From assembly GCA_021107435.1 (NCBI GenBank), contig JAIOSV010000036.1, positions 1 through 49,326 of the forward strand: DNA of 49,326 nucleotides, read 5' to 3'. The translations under genes were made by a program, and so were the position numbers. Shown in pieces: positions 1 to 6,746 of the stretch (the first letter of the stretch is position 1; each line of letters begins with the position of its first letter). A model generated the notes under the pieces. It did not search any database, was not told where the DNA came from, and was given only the letters and a program-made list of their open reading frames with translations. This DNA comes from Candidatus Sabulitectum sp. (GTDB taxonomy: Bacteria > Fermentibacterota > Fermentibacteria > Fermentibacterales > JCC-6).

Positions 1-61
1 AGTTTGAATAGTATCAGGTACGGCGAACATACAATATCTGCCAGGGACAGCAGGAAGTTTC

Positions 62-1090
62 TCAAGAGCTGTTAAAGTTATCCTGGAATTCTCTGGTAAC
101 TTGCAGAATTTCGCTGAACTCAGGAACTTTACCAAAGAACATTTCGGTTCTCATTGCGTTATAGTCTCTGCGCCACTCGGCTTCTTGCTCTGGAAGAGGA
201 ACCAATTGAAGCTTCCCCTTTGCAAGAGTACTGTAATCCATCCAGGACCATCTGAAATAAATTTCCCGGTGATATGCCGTCCGTTCGAAGATATCGATGC
301 GTTTCGCTGCTTTTGCGGCTATACCCTTTGTTATCAGACACCAGAGATCGTAGTAATGCCGAGCCATTCGTGGTTTCCGCTTCTTATCCGGAGGACGACA
401 TCTTTCCTCATGTAAAAGCATTGCCTTTTCCCAGAACGTCCGTTCAGGTGCAAGCGCTCTCACGTGTATGCTGGTCGGACCCAGGATGTCCGGGTATGCA
501 TCAAACAAGTACGGTTTTATCTTCTGTGCCAAGACCGGTTCGCTGTCTGATCGAGCTCCCAGCTCGATCTTAACCACTCGTCGGATATATGATTGTCTTT
601 TATCCAGCGTAGTTGGATAGCTGAACAGTATCGTCTGATTGTCGGGGTCTTCTTCCGTGGAAGCCGGTGATAGTTTCCAGATATCAGATTCAGGAATAGC
701 TGCTTCAATTCTCTTTTGCAGTAGTGGCCTCAGTTCCGAATGTATCTTAAGCTGTGCTACAGATTTCAACTCCGCTAGTCTTTTCTTTCTCTTCTTTTTA
801 CTTGAAGCCTTTTCAGGACTGTCATCACCGCCAAATCCAAGAAATTCTCTGTCGATCACGATATCAATGTCTTCGGAGAACCTGCTGATTAAACTCCAGC
901 ATTTTGAAAGGGAAGTTCCACCTTTGAATGTGATGTTTTTTCCCCAGCCAGGAATGTCAAATAACTCATTCAAGATCCAACAGACCCAGAAGTCTTTTTC
1001 TAAAGAAATTGCTGGCATGTTCAAGTGTTCTTCTGCTTGCTCACAGATCAGGCGACGACGCTCAGAAGGTTGCTGAAGAAATCCTTCCAT
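62..1090 (-). CDS. AbiEii/AbiGii-family nucleotidyltransferase toxin
   Basis: 342 aa. Known members of this family are type IV toxin-antitoxin toxins with a DNA-polymerase-beta-like nucleotidyltransferase fold; characterised relatives transfer nucleotides to targets such as tRNA acceptor ends. Visible motifs are EKDFWV (31-36), the nucleotide-binding GGTSLSK (57-63), the metal-binding acidic motif RFSEDIDI (70-77), FWEKAMLLHEE (219-229) and RHYYDLW (244-250), in the order and spacing of AbiEii proteins, so the active site looks intact. A Lys/Arg-rich linker lies at about 98-106. The ATG shares one base with the TGA of the upstream antitoxin gene (TGATG), so the two genes form one coupled operon. 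The target is unknown and phage defence is not shown. Family assignment is firm. Confidence 0.9.
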   Translation of the reverse strand: MEGFLQQPSERRRLICEQAEEHLNMPAISLEKDFWVCWILNELFDIPGWGKNITFKGGTSLSKCWSLISRFSEDIDIVIDREFLGFGGDDSPEKASSKKKRKKRLAELKSVAQLKIHSELRPLLQKRIEAAIPESDIWKLSPASTEEDPDNQTILFSYPTTLDKRQSYIRRVVKIELGARSDSEPVLAQKIKPYLFDAYPDILGPTSIHVRALAPERTFWEKAMLLHEERCRPPDKKRKPRMARHYYDLWCLITKGIAAKAAKRIDIFERTAYHREIYFRWSWMDYSTLAKGKLQLVPLPEQEAEWRRDYNAMRTEMFFGKVPEFSEILQVTREFQDNFNSS

Positions 1091-1701
1091 CAGTCTATGC
1101 CTTCCTGTGCTATTGACATGATTACTTCTGCTATCCAGACAGGAGAGTAACTGCTGTCTTTCATAAGCTGTACCTTTTCATTTAAGTTGAGGTGTTGTTT
1201 CAGGATTGCTACTGTATTCTCATCTACATTGTGTTTGCCCAGCCAGCGCAAAGCTTGTATTACGGTTCCGCTCAGCCTGCCTGCTGTTTTCATGTTTTTT
1301 GGCGTTGTTCTTCTCAGGATGATGTGCCTTTTTCCAATTGTCAGTTCGTGTGGATGTCCGTCCGTAAGGAAAACCATCCTCATTGGGACTTGATCACTTA
1401 GTCCAAGCAGATTGGCTGCATATGCGCCAGAAGGTTGTAAACGAACTGTGAATCGAACCTCAAGAGCAGCAATGATTTTATCCACTTGAGGAGCTAATAC
1501 TCCAAGCTCAGAGTCTTTTCGTGGAAAGTCGTATAAACCTCGGGCAATCTGTCTAATTGTCCCATTTTGCTTGTGTCTTTTTAGCGCAGTAGCCACGGCA
1601 GTTCTACTTCCCAAATCTTTGAAATGTGCTGGAGTAAATACCCAACCTCTACCATGTCCTACTATTCTATTAAATACTTTACTACCAACTGAATGACTCA
1701 A
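1090..1701 (-). CDS. AbiEi-like / DUF6088-type antitoxin
   Basis: 203 aa from the proposed TTG start. The N-terminal segment resembles the winged-helix region of AbiEi/DUF6088 antitoxins (GRGWVFTPAHF, then a TALKRHKQNGTIRQIARGLY-like helix-turn-helix and wing). The C-terminal half should carry the antitoxin domain. In known type IV systems the antitoxin both neutralises the toxin and represses its own promoter. The reading frame is open up to 1800 (GTG), but an SD-like GGAGG at 1709-1713 sits 7 bases before TTG 1701, and a -35/-10 pair with an inverted repeat lies at 1722-1755, inside any longer form. Starting at 1701 gives MSHSVGSKV, a normal N-terminus for the family. The toxin gene follows with a one-base overlap. 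Confidence 0.82.
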   Translation of the reverse strand: MSHSVGSKVFNRIVGHGRGWVFTPAHFKDLGSRTAVATALKRHKQNGTIRQIARGLYDFPRKDSELGVLAPQVDKIIAALEVRFTVRLQPSGAYAANLLGLSDQVPMRMVFLTDGHPHELTIGKRHIILRRTTPKNMKTAGRLSGTVIQALRWLGKHNVDENTVAILKQHLNLNEKVQLMKDSSYSPVWIAEVIMSIAQEGID

Positions 1702-1721
1702 GAGAAAACCTCCAATCATGT

Positions 1722-1755
1722 CACAAATAGTAGTCAGTATTTGTGGCATTGTCAA
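1722..1755 (-). promoter_or_regulatory. Promoter and operator of the first toxin-antitoxin module
   Basis: Read on the minus strand, TTGACA (1750-1755) and TACTAT (1727-1732) are 17 bases apart, a good sigma70-type promoter giving a start near 1720, about 20 bases before the TTG start codon. A perfect inverted repeat, CACAAATA-N8-TATTTGTG (1722-1745), covers the -10 and half of the spacer. A dimeric winged-helix antitoxin bound there would block RNA polymerase, matching the autoregulation known for AbiEi. The sequence pattern is seen directly; the binding role is inferred. Confidence 0.7.
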
Positions 1756-1868
1756 GTCTATCGGTTTTCGAAGAACTTTGCGGATATCGATAACAGGCAC
1801 CCTACTTATGTAACTACAGCAGTTTTTACTTAATGAGTTGTAGGCGACAGTAAGATCTCTTTTGAGAA

Positions 1869-1897
1869 AGTTCCGAAAGCATCCACTGCGGGGTGCC
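1869..1897 (+). repeat. 29-bp dispersed repeat, copy 1
   Basis: This stretch and 6605-6633 match at 24 of 29 positions, with the core GCATCCACTRCGGGGTGCC (1879-1897 here) differing at one base. Both copies have the same orientation. In RNA read from the plus strand, GCAUCC and GGGUGC could pair into a 6-bp stem (one G-U) around a 6-base loop. It lies in the gap between the first toxin-antitoxin module and the end of the repeat-protein gene. The rest of the gap (1756-1963) shows nothing I recognise. Confidence 0.6.
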
Positions 1898-1963
1898 AGA
1901 ATCCGATTCGGACATGACAGAGAAAGAGGCTCTTACGACCTCCCTCCCTTTGTCATGGGTCTC

Positions 1964-4531
1964 TTACCTCGTAAGCACCACACTTGTGAAAGCTTGGAGT
2001 TCCGTGCTGGAAATCCGTATGAAATACACACCGGAGGCCAGGGGCAAGCCGCCTCCATCACGCCCGTCCCAGTAATGGGTGTGTGAACCTGTTGGTAAGG
2101 CTCCCAGTTCTTGTGTTTTAACAAGTCGCCCAGCAGTATCGTAGATCTTCAGGGTCAAGGGTAAAATGCCAATGCTACAGAACAACAAATTCGCCCCGGT
2201 CATCATGGGATTGGGGGATACAAGGATGTCCCGTGTATCTGCTTCCTCGGGTGGGTAGATTGTCATTCCCTGCTCAACCCAGTAAGCGATACTGGAGGCG
2301 GGAAGCCCACCTGCCTGGGTGAACTCGCCACCAACGTATACATCCGAGCCAGTAATCGCGATGGCACGCACCCAATCGTTCAAACCACTTTCCAGGACAG
2401 ACCAGGAACTGCCGTCCCAACGGGCGATGCGGTTTGCGGGATTGTCTCCTGCCTGGGTAAACCCGCCACCAACGTAAACATCCGAGCCAGTAATCGCGAT
2501 GGCACGCACCCAATCGTTCAAACCACTTCCCAGGACCGACCAGGAACTGCCGTCCCATCGGCTGATGTAGTTGACGGGAATTCCTCCGGCCTCGGTGAAT
2601 CTGCCGCCCACATAAACATCCGGGCCATTCACCGCAATGGTGTTTACCCTATTGTTCACTCCACTTCCCAGTGCAGACCAGGAGCTGCCGTCCCATAGTG
2701 CGATGTTATTGACGATATCCCCCCCGGCCTTTGTGAACCTTCCACCCGCGTATACATCTGAATCACTCACGGTGATGACATAAACGTTTGGGTTGGTTCC
2801 ACCACTTAAACCATCTCCCAGTGCAGACCAGAAACTCCCGTCCCATAGAGCGATGTAGTTGACGGCAAAACCACCGGCTTGGGTGAAGTCACCTCCCACA
2901 TACACCCCAGAGCCGTTCACTGCGATGGCATAGACATTTGTAGAACCAATACCACCACTTACACCATCTCCCAAAGCTGACCAGGAACTGCCGTCCCATC
3001 GGGCGATGCAGTTGACGGCAATCTCTCCGGCCTGGCTGAAGTAACCTCCCACATACACGTCCGAGCCACTCACGGCGATCGCATAGACCTTTGGAATGCC
3101 AACATCTCTACTTACACCATTTTCCAGTGCAGACCAGGAACTGCCGTCCCATAAGGCGATGCAGTTGACGACAATCCCACCGACGTGGCTGAAGTCACCT
3201 CCCACATACACATCTGAGCCGTTCACAGCGACGGCATTAACAGAACCGTTCAAACCGTTTCCCAGGGTCCACCAGGAATTGCTGTCCCATCGGGCGATAT
3301 AGTTGACAGTAATCCCCTCGGCCTGAGAAAAATAGCCGCCCAAATACACATCTGAATCGCTCACGGTGATGGCATCAACAGGGCCGTTCACACCGTTTCC
3401 CAGGGCAGACCAGGAACTGCCGTCCCATCGGGCGATATGGTTGACGGCAATCCCTCCAGCCAGATTGAAGTCACCGCCCACAAACACATCAGAGCCACTC
3501 ACAGCGATGGCATTAACACTTGAAGAGCGAACACCACTACTTACACCATTTCCCAGTGTATACCAGGAACTGCCGTCCCACCGGGCGATGTGATTTACAG
3601 TATTCCCCCCCGCTTCAGTGAACATGCCTCCCACATACACATCCGAGCCGCTCACGGTTATTGCAAAAACTAATGGATAACTACCACCACTTACACCGTC
3701 TCCCAGGGCTGACCAGGAACTGCCGTCCCACCGGGCGATGTGATTTGCAGTACTCCCCCCCGCTTCAGTGAACATGCCTCCCGCATACACATCCGAGCCA
3801 CTCACTGCGATGGCATAAACTCTTGGAGAGTCACCACCACTTACACCATTTCCCAGTGCATACCAGGAACTGCCGTTCCATCGGGCGATGCAGTTGACGG
3901 TAATCCCCCCCGCCTGACTGAAGTAACCTCCCACATACACATCTGAGTCACTCACAGTGATGGCTTTCACAGAACCGTTCACACCACTTCCCAGGGCCGA
4001 CCAGGAACTGCCGTCCCATAGAGCTATGTAGTTGGCGGTAATCCCTCCAGCCTGGCTGAAGCCACCGCCCACATACACATCCGAACCACTCACCGCGATA
4101 GCATATACCGTGCCGTTCACACCGCTTTCCAGGGCCGACCAGAAGCTACCGTCCCATCGGGCGATACCGCTTGCGGCAACCCCTCCGGCTTCGGTGAACC
4201 AGCCACCCACATACACATCCGAGCCACTTACTGCGATGGCTGTGACTGCGTCACTCACACCGGGTGGCACACTAAAAGAACTGCCCCAGTAACCTTCTGC
4301 ACTCTGCGCATCATGGGTGAGAGTAGTTTCCATAGACAAGGATTCATCTGGCACGAATAACGGCTCACCCTCTGGGCCGTAGGTCATACGGAACCCAGTG
4401 GGATCGAAACTTCCCGATACTCCCTCTGTGAGTGCCCCGTCGGGAGTCAGTACGGTGGCAAGGGAGGGGTTGGTTTCGGCGAACGCTACTGTGATTCTCG
4501 CGAAAAGAATGAGCATTAGAAAAGTCTTCAT
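1964..4531 (-). CDS. Secreted 14-repeat beta-propeller-like protein with FlgD-Ig C-terminal domain
   Basis: 855 aa. A signal peptide (MKTFLMLILFARITVAFA, cleavage near 18) is followed by a unique region to about 93. Then come 14 tandem units of 46 or 50-51 residues of the form xVxAIAVSGSDVYVGGxF, TxAGGxxxNxIARWDGSSW, xALGxGVxG. The C-terminal part (about 778-855) has the pattern LKIYDTAGRLV...DGRDGGGLPLASGVYFIRI of FlgD-Ig domains that act as type IX-like sorting signals in FCB-group bacteria. The protein is therefore probably exported and surface-attached or released. The repeats suggest a propeller or solenoid; ligand unknown. The ATG has GGAGG 6 bases upstream and its own promoter. The last two full units are almost identical in DNA, a sign of recent duplication. 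Confidence 0.85.
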   Translation of the reverse strand: MKTFLMLILFARITVAFAETNPSLATVLTPDGALTEGVSGSFDPTGFRMTYGPEGEPLFVPDESLSMETTLTHDAQSAEGYWGSSFSVPPGVSDAVTAIAVSGSDVYVGGWFTEAGGVAASGIARWDGSFWSALESGVNGTVYAIAVSGSDVYVGGGFSQAGGITANYIALWDGSSWSALGSGVNGSVKAITVSDSDVYVGGYFSQAGGITVNCIARWNGSSWYALGNGVSGGDSPRVYAIAVSGSDVYAGGMFTEAGGSTANHIARWDGSSWSALGDGVSGGSYPLVFAITVSGSDVYVGGMFTEAGGNTVNHIARWDGSSWYTLGNGVSSGVRSSSVNAIAVSGSDVFVGGDFNLAGGIAVNHIARWDGSSWSALGNGVNGPVDAITVSDSDVYLGGYFSQAEGITVNYIARWDSNSWWTLGNGLNGSVNAVAVNGSDVYVGGDFSHVGGIVVNCIALWDGSSWSALENGVSRDVGIPKVYAIAVSGSDVYVGGYFSQAGEIAVNCIARWDGSSWSALGDGVSGGIGSTNVYAIAVNGSGVYVGGDFTQAGGFAVNYIALWDGSFWSALGDGLSGGTNPNVYVITVSDSDVYAGGRFTKAGGDIVNNIALWDGSSWSALGSGVNNRVNTIAVNGPDVYVGGRFTEAGGIPVNYISRWDGSSWSVLGSGLNDWVRAIAITGSDVYVGGGFTQAGDNPANRIARWDGSSWSVLESGLNDWVRAIAITGSDVYVGGEFTQAGGLPASSIAYWVEQGMTIYPPEEADTRDILVSPNPMMTGANLLFCSIGILPLTLKIYDTAGRLVKTQELGALPTGSHTHYWDGRDGGGLPLASGVYFIRISSTELQAFTSVVLTR
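2270..4252 (-). repeat. 14 in-frame tandem repeats of 138-153 bp
   Basis: These are coding repeats within the secreted propeller-like protein. Short units are 46 codons and long units 50-51 codons; the extra residues (such as GGSYP or SGVRSS) sit at the end of the unit after GVS. Conservation at the DNA level is high. For example, the blocks starting near 2348 and 2487 differ at only a few bases over about 80, so slippage or unequal recombination between units is likely. Confidence 0.85.
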
Positions 4532-4586
4532 GTCTTCCCTCCGTTTAGAGAGGTTACCTGCAACAAGCCAGCAACGTTACGCAATG

Positions 4587-4615
4587 TTAATACACCTGTA
4601 CGGAGTGGGCGTCAA
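4587..4615 (-). promoter_or_regulatory. Promoter of the repeat-protein gene
   Basis: On the minus strand TTGACG (4610-4615) and TATTAA (4587-4592) are separated by 17 bases. Transcription would start near 4580, leaving a leader of about 48 bases that ends in the GGAGG of the gene start. The gene can thus be expressed independently of the toxin-antitoxin module upstream. Confidence 0.55.
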
Positions 4616-4636
4616 TGTACATCCTGTCCATGTCCG

Positions 4637-4660
4637 CTACAGACGGGGCAGGTTCTGTAG
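4637..4660 (-). other. Hairpin between the second module and the repeat-protein gene
   Basis: CTACAGA (4637-4643) and TCTGTAG (4654-4660) form a perfect 7-bp stem with a 10-base G-rich loop, just after the nucleotidyltransferase stop codon on the minus strand. There is no run of U after it, so it is a weak terminator candidate at best; it could stabilise the 3' end of the upstream message. Confidence 0.35.
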
Positions 4661-4668
4661 AGTATCTT

Positions 4669-5430
4669 CTAATCTTTGACATAGATCCTATATAGTTGTG
4701 ATAAGACCTCTTTCATGCTGAGAGATCTTATTCCCAGTGCTTCAAGGTTATCTGGCTCATCTAACATTCTTTTAAGGAAAATTGACATGTCTCTCTTTAC
4801 TTCTGGTGGAATCCGAATTTTCTTACCTGGTTCAATTACCTGAAATAACCTGAAAAGATCGTTTTTGTGTCTGGAAACTTTTTTTCTGCTAATTTGTGGA
4901 TCAGACTTTTGACGTTCCTTTAGATCCATCCACGCTTTTGCCTTCAAAGGTATGAGGTATTCCGGGCCAACAATGGGAATTTCATCAATTAACCTTACTC
5001 CGTCGTGAAGAAATTTATAGTAGGGTAGATCCATGAGTATTGCGGAGAGGCTTGACACTGCTTCTTCAACAGGAATCGGAGTGAATCTTGATTCTCCCTC
5101 TGGAGGATCTAAGGAATCCGGTATCCTTGAGAACAACTCAAGCATGTAGGGGTACTCCTTATTTCCAGGATTTTTGAATCTGTAAAATTGTTTCTCTCCT
5201 GACTCTTTTTGCTGGACTTCGTATTTACCGTCTTGAATGAACTTCCAGAAAACGTTAATGAATGAAGCACTCAGCATTTCCACAATGAGAACTATATCAA
5301 TATCTTTTGTGGCTCGAAAAACAATTCCAGCTTCTTCCATAATCAAGTCACACGCTGTCCCACCGATAAGAGCAAATTGATCTGTGAAATCCTTGAAGTA
5401 TGCTCTAAATTGATTTATACCTCTTACCAT
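4669..5430 (-). CDS. Nucleotidyltransferase-fold toxin-like protein of the second module
   Basis: 253 aa. Near the N-terminus, LIGGTACDLI (21-30) followed by TKDIDIVL (41-48) is the GG(T/S)-x-DxD nucleotidyltransferase signature, so ATP- or NTP-dependent transfer to a target is plausible. The remainder is unlike the AbiEii protein at 62-1090: it is shorter and lacks the RHYYDL motif, so this is a different subfamily. It overlaps the upstream winged-helix gene by 7 bases, the antitoxin-then-toxin order typical of type IV modules. The pairing with a DNA-binding-type partner is the main reason to call it a toxin; activity is not proven. The gene looks more AT-rich than the core genes to the right, consistent with horizontal transfer. 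Confidence 0.7.
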   Translation of the reverse strand: MVRGINQFRAYFKDFTDQFALIGGTACDLIMEEAGIVFRATKDIDIVLIVEMLSASFINVFWKFIQDGKYEVQQKESGEKQFYRFKNPGNKEYPYMLELFSRIPDSLDPPEGESRFTPIPVEEAVSSLSAILMDLPYYKFLHDGVRLIDEIPIVGPEYLIPLKAKAWMDLKERQKSDPQISRKKVSRHKNDLFRLFQVIEPGKKIRIPPEVKRDMSIFLKRMLDEPDNLEALGIRSLSMKEVLSQLYRIYVKD

Positions 5431-6422
5431 TTTATAACCTTCATAATAGAGTCGAGAGCATCCTGAATTCTCTCATCATCTTCATCTTTAAGAGAAAGAT
5501 ACAGAGAGAGTGGGTCAACCACTTGCCCACCGATTAGTTTCTCGGGAGCATACTTCCATATTTCAATGCGAAATGATTCGGGATACCGGAATTGATATCC
5601 CTGTTGTAGATCCGCGTCTGCTTGAATGGAGCGCCATCTTCTTGAAAAGACAGCCTTTTCCGGATTCCTGGGTTCGGCAAGCATTGTATAGTGCGAAAGC
5701 GCCGTTTGCCCCGCATCGGGAAAAGCGAGAATGGTATCAGACGGCTGCAAAAAAAGGTACTTTTGTACAGGTGTTGACAAAAAGGATAGTGCTTTGTCCC
5801 ATAGCTCTTTACCGCTGAAAAGAAAGTGAAGATGTCGTTCTTTACCTACTTTGTAATGCTCAGCTATCTTAGCGAATTCCAGCTGGTCGAATGAGCGTAT
5901 CATTGTCATAGTAGAATACCCAAGCTTCGTTCCTGTCTCTGATGGCTTTATCGCATTTGTATTGTGATACAAAATTGAATGCAGCAGTAGAACTTGAGTT
6001 GAAGGACTAAACAAGTCTTGTTTTTTCTTTAATCGTCGCATAAACTCTCTCAGGTCTAAACCTAATGCAGGTAAATACATTTGATTACCTGGGATGACAA
6101 AGGGTATGCGATGCTCAATCAAACGTTTACGATTGTAGGCAGTAACTGCTTCGCGAACATAAACTGCTTTCATATTGCTTATTTTTTTGATATGACTGAT
6201 ATGTTTCTCTATTTTTGATGCAGATTGTTCATGATTGCTGGAATCAACAAATAGAATGTACTCAGGTTCAAATTGATCTAGTTGAAACTGTAGAGTGAAG
6301 AATTTGTAATTCTCACGAAGATATAGAGGTAGACTATTTCTTTCAGGCCAAAGCTTAATGTCTGCAGATACTCCAAGAGTATTAGCCAGATAGACAGCTA
6401 GATGCTCGGTAAGATTATTCAT
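5424..6422 (-). CDS. MarR-like winged-helix protein, putative antitoxin of the second module
   Basis: 332 aa. I recognise the pattern of a widespread, poorly characterised family often found beside nucleotidyltransferases. An N-terminal alpha/beta part contains VREAVTAYNRKRLIEHRIPF and VIPGNQMYLPALGLDLREF (about 104-145). A helix-turn-helix part follows (SPSTQVLLLHSIL ... LGYSTMTMIRSFDQLE), then a C-terminal domain (about 210-332). By analogy with AbiEi it should counteract the downstream nucleotidyltransferase and repress the promoter at 6454-6482. The ATG at 6422 is the first in frame. The nearest GAGG lies 13 bases away, so translation initiation may be weak or partly leader-independent. 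No catalytic residues are obvious. Confidence 0.65.
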   Translation of the reverse strand: MNNLTEHLAVYLANTLGVSADIKLWPERNSLPLYLRENYKFFTLQFQLDQFEPEYILFVDSSNHEQSASKIEKHISHIKKISNMKAVYVREAVTAYNRKRLIEHRIPFVIPGNQMYLPALGLDLREFMRRLKKKQDLFSPSTQVLLLHSILYHNTNAIKPSETGTKLGYSTMTMIRSFDQLEFAKIAEHYKVGKERHLHFLFSGKELWDKALSFLSTPVQKYLFLQPSDTILAFPDAGQTALSHYTMLAEPRNPEKAVFSRRWRSIQADADLQQGYQFRYPESFRIEIWKYAPEKLIGGQVVDPLSLYLSLKDEDDERIQDALDSIMKVIKW

Positions 6423-6453
6423 GACTTGTTACTAACCTCTCTTTCTTCACACT

Positions 6454-6482
6454 ATCATAAAGGAAGTTACTGTGCAAAACAA
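6454..6482 (-). promoter_or_regulatory. Promoter of the second toxin-antitoxin-like module
   Basis: On the minus strand TTGTTT (6477-6482) and TATGAT (6454-6459) are 17 bases apart, with a start expected near 6447, about 25 bases before the ATG. A 6-bp inverted repeat CACTAT/ATAGTG (6450-6455 and 6482-6487) flanks the two promoter boxes and could hold an autoregulatory protein, but it is short. Confidence 0.45.
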
Positions 6483-6570
6483 TAGTGAATGTACTGATGC
6501 GTAACTCATTAAGCCTGAGAGAGAGGTGACAAGACTGGAATATCACTTTTGTTTAATACGGTACAATAGG

Positions 6571-6606
6571 TTTCAGAGAAAGCTCTCTCTGAGTTTTTAC
6601 TCAGAG
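6571..6606. other. Overlapping alternative hairpins
   Basis: CTCTGAG (6587-6593) pairs perfectly with CTCAGAG (6600-6606) around TTTTTA. CAGAGA (6574-6579) can instead pair with TCTCTG (6586-6591), which uses part of the same stem. It is not followed by a clear U-tract on either strand. It sits directly beside the second 29-bp repeat. The gap from 6423 to 6746 otherwise holds only the module promoter and this repeat. Confidence 0.4.
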
Positions 6607-6633
6607 TACTAAGAGCATCCACTACGGGGTGCC
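6605..6633 (+). repeat. 29-bp dispersed repeat, copy 2
   Basis: This is the partner of 1869-1897 (24 of 29 identical, core at 6615-6633). Together the two copies bracket a 4.7 kb block holding the repeat-protein gene and the second toxin-antitoxin-like module, which suggests boundaries of an inserted or exchangeable segment. Confidence 0.6.
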
Positions 6634-6746
6634 GATGGAACGCATTAGAATCGTGCTGTATTGGTTTACCCGGCTATGCCTGATTTTATTCGGGTTCTGC
6701 AGAAATACTTCATGTCAGTTTTGAATTTTGAGGTTATCTGTATTTA

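Noticed and set aside
1702-1800. Longer antitoxin starting at GTG 1800
   Set aside because: The extension overlaps a consensus promoter and operator and has no ribosome site, whereas TTG 1701 has GGAGG at ideal distance.
2274-2558. Small minus-strand reading frame rich in Arg/Trp
   Set aside because: It is an alternate frame of the tandem repeats in the secreted protein and repeats with the same period.
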